From assembly GCF_030413635.1 (NCBI RefSeq), contig NZ_CP129235.1, positions 434,001 through 498,000 of the forward strand: a DNA stretch of 64,000 nucleotides. The letters are read 5' to 3'. The translations under genes were made by a program, and so were the position numbers. Source of the DNA: Planococcus shenhongbingii (lineage in GTDB: Bacteria > Bacillota > Bacilli > Bacillales_A > Planococcaceae). The notes under the pieces were generated by a model. The model was given only the letters and a program-made list of their open reading frames with translations. It was not told the DNA's origin and made no database searches. Shown piece after piece: positions 15,923 to 25,254 of this stretch. How positions within the stretch are numbered: position 1 is the first letter of the stretch; every line of letters starts with the position of its first letter.

Positions 15923-17071
15923 ATGGGGAAATACCGCTTTGAAGAAGAAGAGCATGAATTGTTCCGGAAATCTTTAAAGAAATTTCTGGAAAAAGAAGCA
16001 GTGCCGCAATATGAGCAATGGGAAAAAGATCACATCATTCCAAAAACGTTTTGGAAACGTCTAGGGGAAATGGGGTTTTTATGTCCGCAAACAGAAGAGC
16101 GGTACGGCGGCTTAGGCTTGGATTTTCGTTATGCCGTCATTATCGGGGAAGAAATGGAGCGTGTGGGCACCAGCTTGACAGGAGTCAGTCTCCATAACGA
16201 TATTACTGTGCCTTATATCGAAGCTTACGGAACCGAAGAACAGAAGCAGCGCTGGCTGCCCGGCTGCATCAGCGGAGATTTTATCACGGCGATTGCCATG
16301 ACAGAACCTGGGGCGGGTTCAGACCTCGCCAATATTTCAACAACTGCTGTACGCGACGGAGACCGTTATATCGTAAATGGGCAAAAAACTTTTATTACGA
16401 ATGGCATTAACTGTACCCATGCATTGGTGGTCGTGAAAACAGACCCGAAAGCAGAACCGAAACATCGGGGCATCTCGCTTTTGATGATTGAGGAAGGGAT
16501 GCCTGGATTTACAAAAGGCCGGAAACTCGATAAAGTCGGCCTTCATGCGCAAGATACTTCTGAATTGTATTTTGAGGACTGTGAGGTGCCTGTGGCCAAT
16601 CTGGTCGGCGAAGAGAATAAAGGCTTTACATATTTGATGGAAAAATTGCAGCAGGAACGCCTTGTCGTCGCTATTGCCGCTCAAACCGCTTCAGAAGATA
16701 TGCTGGAAATGACGCTCGATTACGTCAAGTCAAGAAAAGCGTTCGGCAAATCGATCGGTTCGTTTCAGAATTCGCAATTTAAACTTGTCGAAATGGCAAC
16801 AGAAATTGAACTCGGCCATTCGTTTCTGGAATCTTTGATTGAAGATCATATGGCTGGAAAAGACATTGTTTCAAAGGTATCGATGGCGAAATACTGGCTG
16901 ACCGATACGGCGAAAAAGATTTCAGGTGAATGCATGCAGCTGCATGGCGGCTACGGCTATATGGAAGAGTATAAAATTGCGCGCCGATACCGTGATACGC
17001 CGGTCGCTGCCATCTATGCCGGCTCCAATGAAATCATGAAAACCATTATTGCCAAAAGGATGGGCTTGTAG
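15923..17071 (+). CDS. Acyl-CoA dehydrogenase, long-chain/isovaleryl type
   Basis: A 382-residue flavoenzyme that introduces the alpha-beta double bond in acyl-CoA. The segments AMTEPGAGSDLANI and GQKTFITNG are the classical signatures. The C-terminal motif reads IYAGSNEIMK, without the catalytic Glu of medium-chain enzymes; instead Glu245 in LQQERLV is at the position used by long-chain and isovaleryl-CoA dehydrogenases. That points to long or branched substrates, in keeping with the racemase next door. Fourteen bp after the SDR gene, and directly abutting the next start. Confidence 0.93.
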   Translation: MGKYRFEEEEHELFRKSLKKFLEKEAVPQYEQWEKDHIIPKTFWKRLGEMGFLCPQTEERYGGLGLDFRYAVIIGEEMERVGTSLTGVSLHNDITVPYIEAYGTEEQKQRWLPGCISGDFITAIAMTEPGAGSDLANISTTAVRDGDRYIVNGQKTFITNGINCTHALVVVKTDPKAEPKHRGISLLMIEEGMPGFTKGRKLDKVGLHAQDTSELYFEDCEVPVANLVGEENKGFTYLMEKLQQERLVVAIAAQTASEDMLEMTLDYVKSRKAFGKSIGSFQNSQFKLVEMATEIELGHSFLESLIEDHMAGKDIVSKVSMAKYWLTDTAKKISGECMQLHGGYGYMEEYKIARRYRDTPVAAIYAGSNEIMKTIIAKRMGL

Positions 17072-18046
17072 ATGGTGAAAGCATTGGAAGGAATCCGTGT
17101 ATTGGATGTCACGTATTATTTGCCTGGTCCTTATGCCGCCATGCGCCTTGCAGAGATGGGGGCAGAAGTGATCAAAATCGAACCGCCAATGGGTGACCCA
17201 GCGCGTTATATGGGCGGTGGTTATGTACACAAAGCAAATAACAAAGGAAAAACCATCATTCAGCTGGATTTGAAATCAGAAGAAGGGCATGCCCAGATGC
17301 TGGAATTGGTAAAAACTGCCGATGCGTTAATTGAGACATTTCGGCCGGGTGTCATGAAAAAACTGGGGTTGAATTACGAGAGCCTGAAAGCGCTAAAACC
17401 GGATTTGGTGTATTGTTCGCTGTCGGGATACGGGCAAGAAGGGCCGCTCGCAAAACTTGGCAGCCACGATTTGAATTATTTAGCATTGTCGGGAGTGCTT
17501 GAACAGCTGTCCGACAGCAGCGGCTGTCCTGTGCATCCGACCAATACATTAGCTGACTACGCAGGAGGGCTATTGGCGTCTGAAAAAATCACCGCAGCCT
17601 TGCTGCGGAAATTCCGGACTGGCGAAGGTGTTTATTTAGATATCGCCTTGGCCGAAGCGATGGCCGAATTTCAAGGCAATCATGATGCCTATCATGAAGC
17701 GCGAGTGTCAGACTGCGGTATTCCAGAAATTTCAGGCAGCCGCATCAGTTATGCAATCTACGAAACCAAAGACAGACGTTACGTCACTCTGGGTGCGCTT
17801 GAAGAAAAGTTCTGGCACAATTTTTGTGATTTAGCAAAAAAACCGCAGTGGCGAAGCTGGAGCGCTAAGGTGGTGGGAAGTGCCGAACACGCTGAAATAG
17901 CCGCTTTTTTCAAAACGAAAGAGTGGCAGGAATGGTACAGCCTATCGATGACGGTCGATTGTTGTTTGGCACCGGTCCTAAAAGCGTTTGAGCGCCATGA
18001 ACATCCACATTTTGCAGCTCGCCGGGAGGCAGTAAGCTTCCGCTGA
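17072..18046 (+). CDS. CaiB/BaiF family protein, probable alpha-methylacyl-CoA racemase
   Basis: A 324-residue family III CoA-transferase-fold protein. The fold covers CoA transferases and racemases, but here the racemase residues are visible: His132 in GSHDLNYLALSG, Asp162 in LADYAGG, and the LGALEEKFW segment. These match the catalytic pair and glutamate of alpha-methylacyl-CoA racemase (AMACR), which interconverts 2R and 2S methylacyl-CoA so that branched chains can enter beta-oxidation. It is somewhat shorter than the usual 360 residues, lacking part of the C terminus. Its ATG directly follows the stop of the dehydrogenase gene, so expression is coupled. Confidence 0.82.
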   Translation: MVKALEGIRVLDVTYYLPGPYAAMRLAEMGAEVIKIEPPMGDPARYMGGGYVHKANNKGKTIIQLDLKSEEGHAQMLELVKTADALIETFRPGVMKKLGLNYESLKALKPDLVYCSLSGYGQEGPLAKLGSHDLNYLALSGVLEQLSDSSGCPVHPTNTLADYAGGLLASEKITAALLRKFRTGEGVYLDIALAEAMAEFQGNHDAYHEARVSDCGIPEISGSRISYAIYETKDRRYVTLGALEEKFWHNFCDLAKKPQWRSWSAKVVGSAEHAEIAAFFKTKEWQEWYSLSMTVDCCLAPVLKAFERHEHPHFAARREAVSFR

Positions 18047-18099
18047 TTAAAGTGCTGTATCGTGCAAAAAATCGAAATGAAAAAGGAGCTCGATGTCCA

Positions 18100-19731
18100 A
18101 TGATGAATGCCCCGCTTCTGTTATCTTCTTTTGTAAAACGTGCTGAGCAGTATTTCCCTGAAAAACTGATTATTTCGCATACAGGCGAGACGATTCACCG
18201 CATTCCATACAAGGAATTTGCCAAACGTACGCGCCAACTGGCAAGTGCATTGGAAAAAATCGGCATGGATCGCGGAACCAAAGTCGGCAGTTTTGCATGG
18301 AACCACCACCGGCATCTGGAACTGTATTTTGGCGTGCCGGGTGCAGGGGCGATTTTGCATATGATCAATATCCGCTTGTCTCCTGAACATATCATTTATG
18401 TCATCAACCATGCAGAAGATGAAATTTTGCTGGTGGACCATGATTTGTTTCCTCTGATTGAAAAAATTGCACCGCAGCTGAAAACTGTCAAACATTTTAT
18501 TGTCATGAAAGACGGCATGGATCTTCCGGAAACTTCCTTGGAAAACGTCCATTCGTATGAAGAACTAATCAACGCAGAAGACGGCAATTATGAATTCCCG
18601 CAAGATTTGGATGAGAACACACCGGCAGGCATGTGTTATACATCGGCGACTACAGGCAATCCAAAAGGCGTTGTTTATTCGCATCGCGGACTCGTGCTTC
18701 ACAGTTTTGCACTCGGAATGAATGATTCGATGGGGCTGTCTGAACGCGATGTTGCGATGTCGATTGTTCCGATGTTCCACGCCAATGCATGGGGCTTGCC
18801 GTTTGCGGCGGTATTGTTCGGAACGACTCAAGTATTGCCAGGTCCGGGATTTGCGCCGGGCATGCTGCTGGATTTGATTGAACAGGAAAAGGTCACACTG
18901 ACAGCTGGAGTGCCGACCATCTGGCTTGGCATCTTAAAAGAACTGGAAGCGAATCCGCGCAATTTAGAATCGCTGCGGATGATTATCTGCGGCGGTTCCG
19001 CATCACCAAAAGGGTTGATTCGGGCGTTTGAAGGAAAATACAATGTGCCGTTTGTCACCGGCTACGGCATGACCGAAACATCGCCGCTCGTCAGCCTGGC
19101 AATTACGACTTCAGCGATGGCCGATTTGTCATTGGAAGAGCGCATCGATCGCCGTTCAATGGCTGGCCTTCCGATGCCAGGCCTTGAAGTGCGGATCGTC
19201 AATGAACAAGGCGAGGCGCCGTGGGATGGCAAAACGATGGGCGAACTCAATGTCAAAGGCCCATGGATTGCCGACGAATATTACAAAGATGAGCGTACGG
19301 CAGATGCTTTTCGGGATGGCTGGTTGTACACAGGCGACATTGCGGTCATTGAACCGGATGGCTTCATCAAACTGACTGACCGCACAAAAGACTTGATCAA
19401 GAGCGGCGGCGAGTGGATTTCTTCTGTCGATCTGGAAAATGCGTTGATGACACATGAAGCGGTATTTGAAGCCGCAGTAGTGGCGATTCCGCATGAAAAA
19501 TGGCTGGAGCGCCCGCTCGCTTGTGTGGTTTTAAAAGAAGGCTACGAAGAAAGCGAACGAACGAAAGCGGATCTTTTAGCTTATCTTGAAAAGCAATTTG
19601 CCAAATGGTGGGTGCCGGATGATGTGGTGTTTTTGAAAGAAGTGCCGAAAACATCTGTCGGAAAATTCCTGAAAGCCGCGTTGCGTAAAGAACTGGATCA
19701 CCATTACCAGCAGCAGAGAAGTTTTGATTGA
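18100..19731 (+). CDS. Acyl-CoA synthetase (AMP-forming), medium/long-chain fatty-acid type
   Basis: A 543-residue adenylating enzyme of the ANL family. The phosphate-binding loop reads YTSATTGNPKGV, the adenine region GYGMTETSP, and the hinge region DGWLYTGDIAVIEPDG followed by LTDRTKDLIKSGGEW; the catalytic C-terminal lysine is in PKTSVGKFLK. It activates a fatty acid to the CoA ester, the entry reaction of the pathway encoded by the four genes before it. Start ATG 18100 has AAGGAG eleven bases upstream. It is the last gene of the operon; a weak hairpin follows. Confidence 0.92.
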   Translation: MMNAPLLLSSFVKRAEQYFPEKLIISHTGETIHRIPYKEFAKRTRQLASALEKIGMDRGTKVGSFAWNHHRHLELYFGVPGAGAILHMINIRLSPEHIIYVINHAEDEILLVDHDLFPLIEKIAPQLKTVKHFIVMKDGMDLPETSLENVHSYEELINAEDGNYEFPQDLDENTPAGMCYTSATTGNPKGVVYSHRGLVLHSFALGMNDSMGLSERDVAMSIVPMFHANAWGLPFAAVLFGTTQVLPGPGFAPGMLLDLIEQEKVTLTAGVPTIWLGILKELEANPRNLESLRMIICGGSASPKGLIRAFEGKYNVPFVTGYGMTETSPLVSLAITTSAMADLSLEERIDRRSMAGLPMPGLEVRIVNEQGEAPWDGKTMGELNVKGPWIADEYYKDERTADAFRDGWLYTGDIAVIEPDGFIKLTDRTKDLIKSGGEWISSVDLENALMTHEAVFEAAVVAIPHEKWLERPLACVVLKEGYEESERTKADLLAYLEKQFAKWWVPDDVVFLKEVPKTSVGKFLKAALRKELDHHYQQQRSFD

Positions 19732-19776
19732 GTGGCAAAATAAAAATCTGATATGGGACGAAACAGTAGAGATGCC

Positions 19777-19797
19777 CAATTCAAGTGGAATTGTTTT
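19777..19797 (+). terminator. Weak hairpin after the fatty-acid operon
   Basis: CAATTC (19777-19782) pairs with GAATTG (19788-19793), followed by four T. It is a poor terminator by itself. Confidence 0.4.
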
Positions 19798-19850
19798 GTG
19801 GAATATCAGCAGATAAAAACATTTTTTCGAATTGTTTTAATTAATACGAC

Positions 19851-19879
19851 TTGACAGAATATACAAAACAATTTAATAT
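19851..19879 (+). promoter_or_regulatory. Promoter of the trp operon
   Basis: TTGACA (19851-19856), 17-bp spacer, TAATAT (19874-19879). The start would be near 19886. Confidence 0.85.
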
Positions 19880-19899
19880 GAGTGTCAACTTGTTGAACG

Positions 19900-20216
19900 A
19901 GCGACAAGTCTATTTGAGAGAAGAGCCCAGAAGAGATTAGAATAGAAGAGTGTTTAAATCGAGGATTGAGACGAGTAGGCAGGAAAATCCATTTTAGAGA
20001 GTCAGCGGCTGGTGGAAGCTGATTGGATTACTTGCGCGAATGGACTTAGGAGAGCTGGCCTGAAAGCGGAAGCGAGTAAGGGAGACGTAGGCCCTGCGTT
20101 AAAGGGAAAGGCGAAGAGCCTGTTTTAAGTGAGTGCAAAATTGCATTAATGCGTGGTGGTACCGCGGTTTAACCCCGTCCCCGCAACCGGATATCAATCT
20201 GGTTGCGGGGATTTTT
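19900..20216 (+). promoter_or_regulatory. T-box riboswitch, tryptophan-specific
   Basis: The leader has the canonical T-box sequence TGGTGGTACCGCGG (20154-20167), an AGAGAGTC bulge element and the GGCTGGTG loop segment of stem I. In the specifier loop the context GCGAA-TGG-ACTTAGG places TGG (20041-20043), the Trp codon, at the position that reads the tRNA anticodon. Uncharged tRNA-Trp would stabilise the antiterminator and allow read-through into trpDCFBA. The 5' limit of stem I is approximate. Confidence 0.9.
20179..20216 (+). terminator. T-box terminator
   Basis: CCCCGCAACC (20179-20188) pairs with GGTTGCGGGG (20201-20210), followed by TTTTT. Its 5' flank overlaps the antiterminator region. 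Confidence 0.92.
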
Positions 20217-20247
20217 GCATTTAAATACGAGCTGAGGAGAGAAGAGT

Positions 20248-21240
20248 ATGAGAAAAGCTGAGAATTTAACAGAGCAGAGCATGTTGGAAAAATCATTGGA
20301 CATATTGAGTGGAACAGTAGAGCAGGAGAGCATCAAGCAATTTCTGATTGAACTTCATGAAAAAGGTGAAACAGCCGATGAGCTGGTAGGCATGGTCAAA
20401 GCGATGCGGGAAAAAGCTGTGGCTCTTCCGAAAGTAAACGGCGAGCTGGTTGATGTGTGCGGAACTGGCGGCGACCGTTCGTACAGCTTCAACATCAGCA
20501 CCTTAACCGCGTTTGTCTTGGCAGGGTGTGGAATGACGGTAGCTAAACATGGCAATCGCAGTGTTTCAAGCAAAACCGGAAGTTCCGATGTACTGGAAGA
20601 GCTCGGTATTTCCACCAAAGCAGAAGTAGAACGGATACCGGAAATGCTTGAAGGTACAGGAATTGCATTTTTGTTTGCGCCAGCCATTCATCCGGCGCTT
20701 GGCGCTCTGCGTGAAGTACGCAAAGGCATCGGTACACCGACGATTTTTAATTTGGTTGGACCTTTAGCAAATCCTCTTCCAATAACCGTCCAAATGACCG
20801 GCGTTTACCGTCGCGACATGATGGAGCCGATGGCCGAAGCGTTGATGCGCCTTGGCAGAACGCGCGGAGCCATCGTCCATGGAGCTGGCGGGTTGGACGA
20901 ATTATCCTTGGCTGGTGTGAACGAATTGATCGTCTTTGATGAACATGGCAAACGCAATATGACAATTCATCCAAATGAAGCTGGGCTTGAGATGGCGCCG
21001 ATTGAAGCTATTCGCGGAGGAGAACCGAAACGCAATGCAGAAATTTTCCTGGAAGTGCTTGCTGGGAAAGAAAGCCCATATTTGGATACAGTGGCACTTA
21101 ATGCAGGAACAGTGCTTTATGTCAGCGGCCGGGCAGAGTCCATCGCTGAAGGCGTGCAACAGGCACGCAAATCAATCGTGTCAGGAGAAACGGCAAAAGT
21201 ATTTGAACTTCATCGTTTGGCATCGGGGGTGCTGGTGTGA
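20248..21240 (+). CDS. trpD: Anthranilate phosphoribosyltransferase TrpD
   Basis: A 330-residue TrpD: the PRPP-binding CGTGGDRSYSFNIST, the KHGNRSVSSKTGSSDVLE segment and the IFNLVGPLANP block are all present. It transfers phosphoribosyl to anthranilate. It is the first gene after the T-box leader, with GAGGAGAG upstream. In most Bacillales trpE precedes trpD in this operon, but neither trpE nor a glutamine amidotransferase gene is found here. The trpC start overlaps its stop (GTGA). Confidence 0.97.
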   Translation: MRKAENLTEQSMLEKSLDILSGTVEQESIKQFLIELHEKGETADELVGMVKAMREKAVALPKVNGELVDVCGTGGDRSYSFNISTLTAFVLAGCGMTVAKHGNRSVSSKTGSSDVLEELGISTKAEVERIPEMLEGTGIAFLFAPAIHPALGALREVRKGIGTPTIFNLVGPLANPLPITVQMTGVYRRDMMEPMAEALMRLGRTRGAIVHGAGGLDELSLAGVNELIVFDEHGKRNMTIHPNEAGLEMAPIEAIRGGEPKRNAEIFLEVLAGKESPYLDTVALNAGTVLYVSGRAESIAEGVQQARKSIVSGETAKVFELHRLASGVLV

Positions 21241-22010
21241 CGATTCTAAATAAAATCATTGAAACCAAACGAATGGAAATTAAAAGTTACACGCAAGTGG
21301 AACCGAGCGGCGAAAATTTTCCGAAAAAAGAAAAGTTAGCCGAGCGCTTACGAAAGAAAAACGGCGTCATTTCTGAAATCAAACGGGCTTCGCCGTCAAA
21401 AGGCGATATCCAGACAGAAGTGGATATTGTCGCGCAAGCCCGGAAATATGAAGTGTCCGGGGCAGCAGCCATTTCCGTTTTGACCGATGAAACTTACTTT
21501 AAAGGATCAATCGACGATTTGCAGGAAGTGGCGAAAAACGTAGCGATTCCTGTTTTGTGCAAAGATTTCATGATCAGTGAAATCCAGATTGACCGAGCTA
21601 AAAATGCCGGCGCTACCATCATTTTGCTGATTGTTGCAGCGCTTGAAAAAGACGAATTGCGCCGGTTGTTTGATTATGCTGCAGGCCTCGGACTTGAAGT
21701 GCTGGTAGAAGTGCACGACGAACAGGAGCTTGAACGCGCATTGGAGCTCGATGCAGAATTGATCGGCGTCAATAACCGTGATTTAAAGACATTCGAAGTA
21801 TCATTAGAACGTACGGCGGAACTGGCTAAAAGCTTTCCGTTTGATGGCAAGCGGGTGCTGATCAGCGAAAGCGGGCTGCACTCTAAAGAAGATGCAGCAT
21901 TTGTTTTTGGCTGCGGCGCTTCCGGAATATTGGTCGGAGAAGCATTGATGCGTTCTGAAAATCCGGGCGTTTGGATACAGGAAGCGACAGTTAGGGAGGC
22001 AATCAAATGA
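21237..22010 (+). CDS. trpC: Indole-3-glycerol phosphate synthase TrpC
   Basis: A 257-residue TIM-barrel protein. [12 protein letters not shown] near residue 45, LCKDFMI near 105, [10 protein letters not shown] near 155, [11 protein letters not shown] near 177 and SESGLHS near 208 are the conserved substrate and phosphate-binding strands. It closes the indole ring of indole-3-glycerol phosphate. The GTG start overlaps the trpD stop by four bases, and the stop overlaps the next ATG (ATGA), so translation is coupled on both sides. Monofunctional, not fused to trpF. Confidence 0.97.
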   Translation: MTILNKIIETKRMEIKSYTQVEPSGENFPKKEKLAERLRKKNGVISEIKRASPSKGDIQTEVDIVAQARKYEVSGAAAISVLTDETYFKGSIDDLQEVAKNVAIPVLCKDFMISEIQIDRAKNAGATIILLIVAALEKDELRRLFDYAAGLGLEVLVEVHDEQELERALELDAELIGVNNRDLKTFEVSLERTAELAKSFPFDGKRVLISESGLHSKEDAAFVFGCGASGILVGEALMRSENPGVWIQEATVREAIK

Positions 22011-23803
22011 CGAAAGTGAAAATCTGTGGACTCATGGAAGAACAACATGTCGAGGCGGCAAAACAAGCCGACGCGATTGGATTCGTTTTTGCACCGAGCA
22101 AGCGGCAAGTGAACATTGAACAGGCTGCAGAATTGGCAAAGCATGTGCCGGCAAGCACTGAAAAAATAGGAGTTTTCGTTAATGCTCCGCTTGAAACCAT
22201 ACAGGAAACAGTCCGAAAAGTGCCGCTGACGATGGTTCAATTGCACGGCGATGAGCCGGATGAATTGGTTCGGGCAATTGGAGTGCCGGTCATTCAGGCA
22301 TTCTCAATCCGCAGCAAAGAAGATGTGGAAAAGCTGAAGGGTTCAAAAGCAGATTTTATTTTAGTGGATGCGCCTGGTACGGATTATCGGGGCGGCAGCG
22401 GCCATGTGTTTGACTGGACCTTATTGCAAGGAGCACAGATTGATCCGTCTCGGCTCATTGTGGCAGGAGGCTTGAACCCAGAAAATGTCCAGGCAGCTAT
22501 TGGTCAAACCACCCCTTATATGGTGGACGTGTCAAGCGGTGTGGAAACAGAAGGCAGAAAAGATGCGGTTAAAATACAGCGATTTATTCAGCGGGCAAAG
22601 GGTGATTTGATGCAGCGGACAGTAGAAAATACCGGGTTTTTCGGCAAGTACGGCGGACAATTTGTCCCGGAAACTTTGATGAAAGCGGTCAAGGAATTGG
22701 AAGAGGCGTATGCAAAAGCCAAGCAAGATCCGGAATTCATAAAAGAATACCAGCATTATTTGTCTGAATATGTCGGCCGGGAACAGCCGCTGACATTTGC
22801 GAAACGCTTAACAGAAGCGTGGGGCGGTCCGAAAGTGTATTTGAAACGTGAAGACTTGAACCATACAGGTGCTCATAAGATCAACAACGCAATCGGGCAG
22901 GCATTGCTTGCCATGCGCATGGGCAAACGGAAAATTGTCGCAGAAACCGGAGCGGGCCAACACGGCGTAGCAACGGCTACTGTCTGTGCATTATTCGATT
23001 TAGAATGCGTCATTTTCATGGGAGAAGAAGACATCAAACGCCAACAATTGAATGTGTTCCGCATGAAACTGCTCGGTGCCCGAGTGGAAAGTGTCACAAA
23101 AGGCAGTTCCACTTTAAAAGATGCGGTCAATGAAGCGCTTCGCTACTGGGTGACCAATGTCGAAGACACGCATTACCTGATCGGTTCGGCGCTCGGCCCT
23201 CACCCTTTCCCGACGATGGTGCGTGATTTCCAAAGCGTCATCGGCGAAGAAACGAAGCGGCAGATTTTGGCGCATGAAGGGCGTTTGCCGGATACCATTC
23301 TTGCCTGCATCGGCGGCGGCAGCAATGCCATTGGCATGTTTTATCCGTTTATCAAAGATGAAGCGGTCCGCCTGATTGGTGTGGAAGCGTCAGGCGAAGG
23401 CCTGCACACGGAAAAACACGCGGCCACGATGGCAAAAGGAAAAGAAGGTGTGCTGCACGGAGCCTTTATGAAATTGCTGCAGGATGAAGCAGGGCAAGTA
23501 CTGGAAGCCCATTCAATTTCAGCAGGATTGGATTATCCGGGGGTAGGGCCTGAACATGCTCATTTGGCAGACATCGGCCGAGTGGAATATGTATCCATTA
23601 CGGATGCGGAAGCGCTGGAAGCGGTTGTCGCGTTTTCCCGTCTCGAAGGCATCATCCCGGCTCTTGAGTCGGCACACGCCATCGCCCAAGCTGAGAAAAC
23701 CGCTAAAGAAATGAAAGCGGATGAACTGCTGGTTATCTGTGTTTCCGGACGCGGCGATAAAGACATGGCGACATATGCGGAAAGATTGGAGGGCTTGTCA
23801 TGA
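22007..23803 (+). CDS. trpFB: Fused phosphoribosylanthranilate isomerase TrpF - tryptophan synthase beta chain TrpB
   Basis: One frame of 598 residues holds two complete enzymes. Residues 1-201 are TrpF: KICGL at the start, [11 protein letters not shown], and the GGLNPENV and VDVSSGVE phosphate-binding ends. Residues 202-598 are Trp[14 protein letters not shown], the PLP lysine in [20 protein letters not shown] and CVSGRGDKD. There is no linker: the TrpF tail RAKGDL runs into the usual TrpB Met at 22610, and no stop codon separates them. AAAGGGTGA stands just before that ATG, so a separate TrpB may also be made by internal initiation. The fusion is unusual; loss of a stop or an assembly error must be kept in mind. 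Confidence 0.9.
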   Translation: MTKVKICGLMEEQHVEAAKQADAIGFVFAPSKRQVNIEQAAELAKHVPASTEKIGVFVNAPLETIQETVRKVPLTMVQLHGDEPDELVRAIGVPVIQAFSIRSKEDVEKLKGSKADFILVDAPGTDYRGGSGHVFDWTLLQGAQIDPSRLIVAGGLNPENVQAAIGQTTPYMVDVSSGVETEGRKDAVKIQRFIQRAKGDLMQRTVENTGFFGKYGGQFVPETLMKAVKELEEAYAKAKQDPEFIKEYQHYLSEYVGREQPLTFAKRLTEAWGGPKVYLKREDLNHTGAHKINNAIGQALLAMRMGKRKIVAETGAGQHGVATATVCALFDLECVIFMGEEDIKRQQLNVFRMKLLGARVESVTKGSSTLKDAVNEALRYWVTNVEDTHYLIGSALGPHPFPTMVRDFQSVIGEETKRQILAHEGRLPDTILACIGGGSNAIGMFYPFIKDEAVRLIGVEASGEGLHTEKHAATMAKGKEGVLHGAFMKLLQDEAGQVLEAHSISAGLDYPGVGPEHAHLADIGRVEYVSITDAEALEAVVAFSRLEGIIPALESAHAIAQAEKTAKEMKADELLVICVSGRGDKDMATYAERLEGLS

Positions 23804-24570
23804 AGAGATTTATAGATTTGAAAGAATCCGGCGGCAAAGCATTTGTGGCATATATCATGGCAGGTGACGGCGGACTGGAGCGCTTGAGCGAACAAGTGCA
23901 GTATTTGCAGGAAGCGGGCGTTACAGCCATTGAAATCGGTATTCCATTTTCGGATCCCGTTGCTGACGGACCAACAATCGAAGCGGCGGGCAACCGGGCA
24001 TTGAAAGCAGGCGTGACGCTGCAAAAGGTAGTAGATGAGATGAGCAGCTGGACATTTGAAGTGAAAGTGCCGCTGCTCATTATGACTTATTTGAATCCGG
24101 TCCTGCGGTTCGGCGTTGAGAGATTTGTGAAAGAATCCAAAAAAGCGGGTGTTTCCGGTTTGATTATTCCAGATCTGCCTTATGAACACCGGCTGCTGGT
24201 GGAACCGTATGCCAAGAAAGAAGCGATTGCACTCGTCCAGCTCGTGACGTTAACGACGACAGAAAATCGGCTTGACGCCATTTTGAGTGAAGCGGAGGGA
24301 TTTGTTTACGCAGTTACGGTAAAAGGAATCACGGGAGCGCGCGATGAGATGCCAGAAGAAGTCCAGGCTTTCATGCGGCGAGTCCGCGAGAAAAGTCCGG
24401 TGCCGGTCTATGCCGGTTTTGGCATATCCAAGACGCAGCATGTTGATGCACTGCGTGAAGATGTCGATGGGTTTATTGTCGGAAGTGCCATTGTACAGGC
24501 TTTCCAGGACGGTACAATCCGGGAAATCGAACCGCTCATACAGGCAGTAACCGCTCTTGATCCGGTATAA
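23800..24570 (+). CDS. trpA: Tryptophan synthase alpha chain TrpA
   Basis: A 256-residue TIM barrel. The catalytic glutamate and aspartate regions are [15 protein letters not shown] and the loop after PDLPYEE-like IIPDLPYEH; the phosphate site is GFGISK and FIVGSAIV. It cleaves indole-3-glycerol phosphate and passes indole to TrpB. Its ATG overlaps the trpB stop (ATGA), as in other operons where TrpA and TrpB form a complex. Last of the trp genes; the glycosylase gene begins only 24 bp downstream without a terminator between them. Confidence 0.97.
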   Translation: MKRFIDLKESGGKAFVAYIMAGDGGLERLSEQVQYLQEAGVTAIEIGIPFSDPVADGPTIEAAGNRALKAGVTLQKVVDEMSSWTFEVKVPLLIMTYLNPVLRFGVERFVKESKKAGVSGLIIPDLPYEHRLLVEPYAKKEAIALVQLVTLTTTENRLDAILSEAEGFVYAVTVKGITGARDEMPEEVQAFMRRVREKSPVPVYAGFGISKTQHVDALREDVDGFIVGSAIVQAFQDGTIREIEPLIQAVTALDPV

Positions 24571-24593
24571 TACGGATTAGGAGGGATGTATCT

Positions 24594-25184
24594 ATGTTTA
24601 CGCCAGTCTCGGCAAAGTTTTTTGAAGCTCCGACACTTGAGTTGTCCAGAAGTCTCCTCGGCCAGATTTTGGTGCACGAATTGCCGGAAGGAATCGTCGC
24701 AGGGCGCATTGTGGAAACAGAAGCGTATATGGGAGCGGACGACCGCGCCGCACACAGCTTTGGAAATCGGCGCACCAAACGCACGGAAGTGATGTTCGGC
24801 AAACCCGGACTTGTTTATACGTATCAAATGCACACTCACACATTGATCAATGTAGTCAGCGGTCCGGTTGATACGCCGCGGGCGATTCTGATCCGCGCAG
24901 TGGAGCCGGTCGAAGGCATCGATTTGATGGCAAAGCTTCGCGGCAAACATATGCCGATCAAGCAATGGACGAGCGGCCCTGGGAAATTGACAAAAGCGAT
25001 GGGCATCACAATGGACTATTACGGTCACCATTTTACTGAACGCCCGCTCTATATCGCTGAAGGCGATCCGGTCCACGCGGTGGCAGTTGGCCCGCGCGTC
25101 GGCATTGGCAATTCACAGGAAGCAGTCCACTATCCATACCGTTTTTGGGAAAGTGACAATCCATTCGTCTCGAAGTTTCGGTAA
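24594..25184 (+). CDS. DNA-3-methyladenine glycosylase (AAG/MPG family)
   Basis: A 196-residue AAG-type enzyme that removes alkylated purines from DNA. Visible signatures are ARSLLGQILVHE-like LSRSLLGQILV, GRIVETEAYMG with the catalytic glutamate, DRAAHSFGNRRTKR, and VYTYQMHTHTLINVV, followed by AILIRAVEP. The length equals the family norm. It follows trpA by 24 bp with GGAGGGA as ribosome site, so it is probably cotranscribed with the trp operon and therefore under the T-box. Confidence 0.92.
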   Translation: MFTPVSAKFFEAPTLELSRSLLGQILVHELPEGIVAGRIVETEAYMGADDRAAHSFGNRRTKRTEVMFGKPGLVYTYQMHTHTLINVVSGPVDTPRAILIRAVEPVEGIDLMAKLRGKHMPIKQWTSGPGKLTKAMGITMDYYGHHFTERPLYIAEGDPVHAVAVGPRVGIGNSQEAVHYPYRFWESDNPFVSKFR

Positions 25185-25191
25185 GCTCCGT

Positions 25192-25216
25192 GTTTAATCT
25201 TTTTTAGGTGTGGAAT
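25192..25216 (+). promoter_or_regulatory. Candidate sigma-B promoter of the DJ-1/PfpI gene
   Basis: GTTTAA (25192-25197), 13-bp spacer, TGGAAT (25211-25216), one base from the GGGWAW -10 pattern. General stress proteins of this family are sigma-B controlled in Bacillus. Confidence 0.45.
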
Positions 25217-25254
25217 ACTAAAAGAGAGTACTTATACAGAAGGAGTGAAAGATA

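Noticed and set aside
17072..18046. Carnitine or formyl-CoA transferase assignment
   Set aside because: The family is the same, but the His/Asp pair and the LGALEEKFW segment favour a racemase.
20248..24570. TrpG-TrpD or TrpC-TrpF fusion
   Set aside because: TrpD has no amidotransferase domain, and trpC and trpF are separated by a stop with ATGA overlap; only trpF and trpB are joined.
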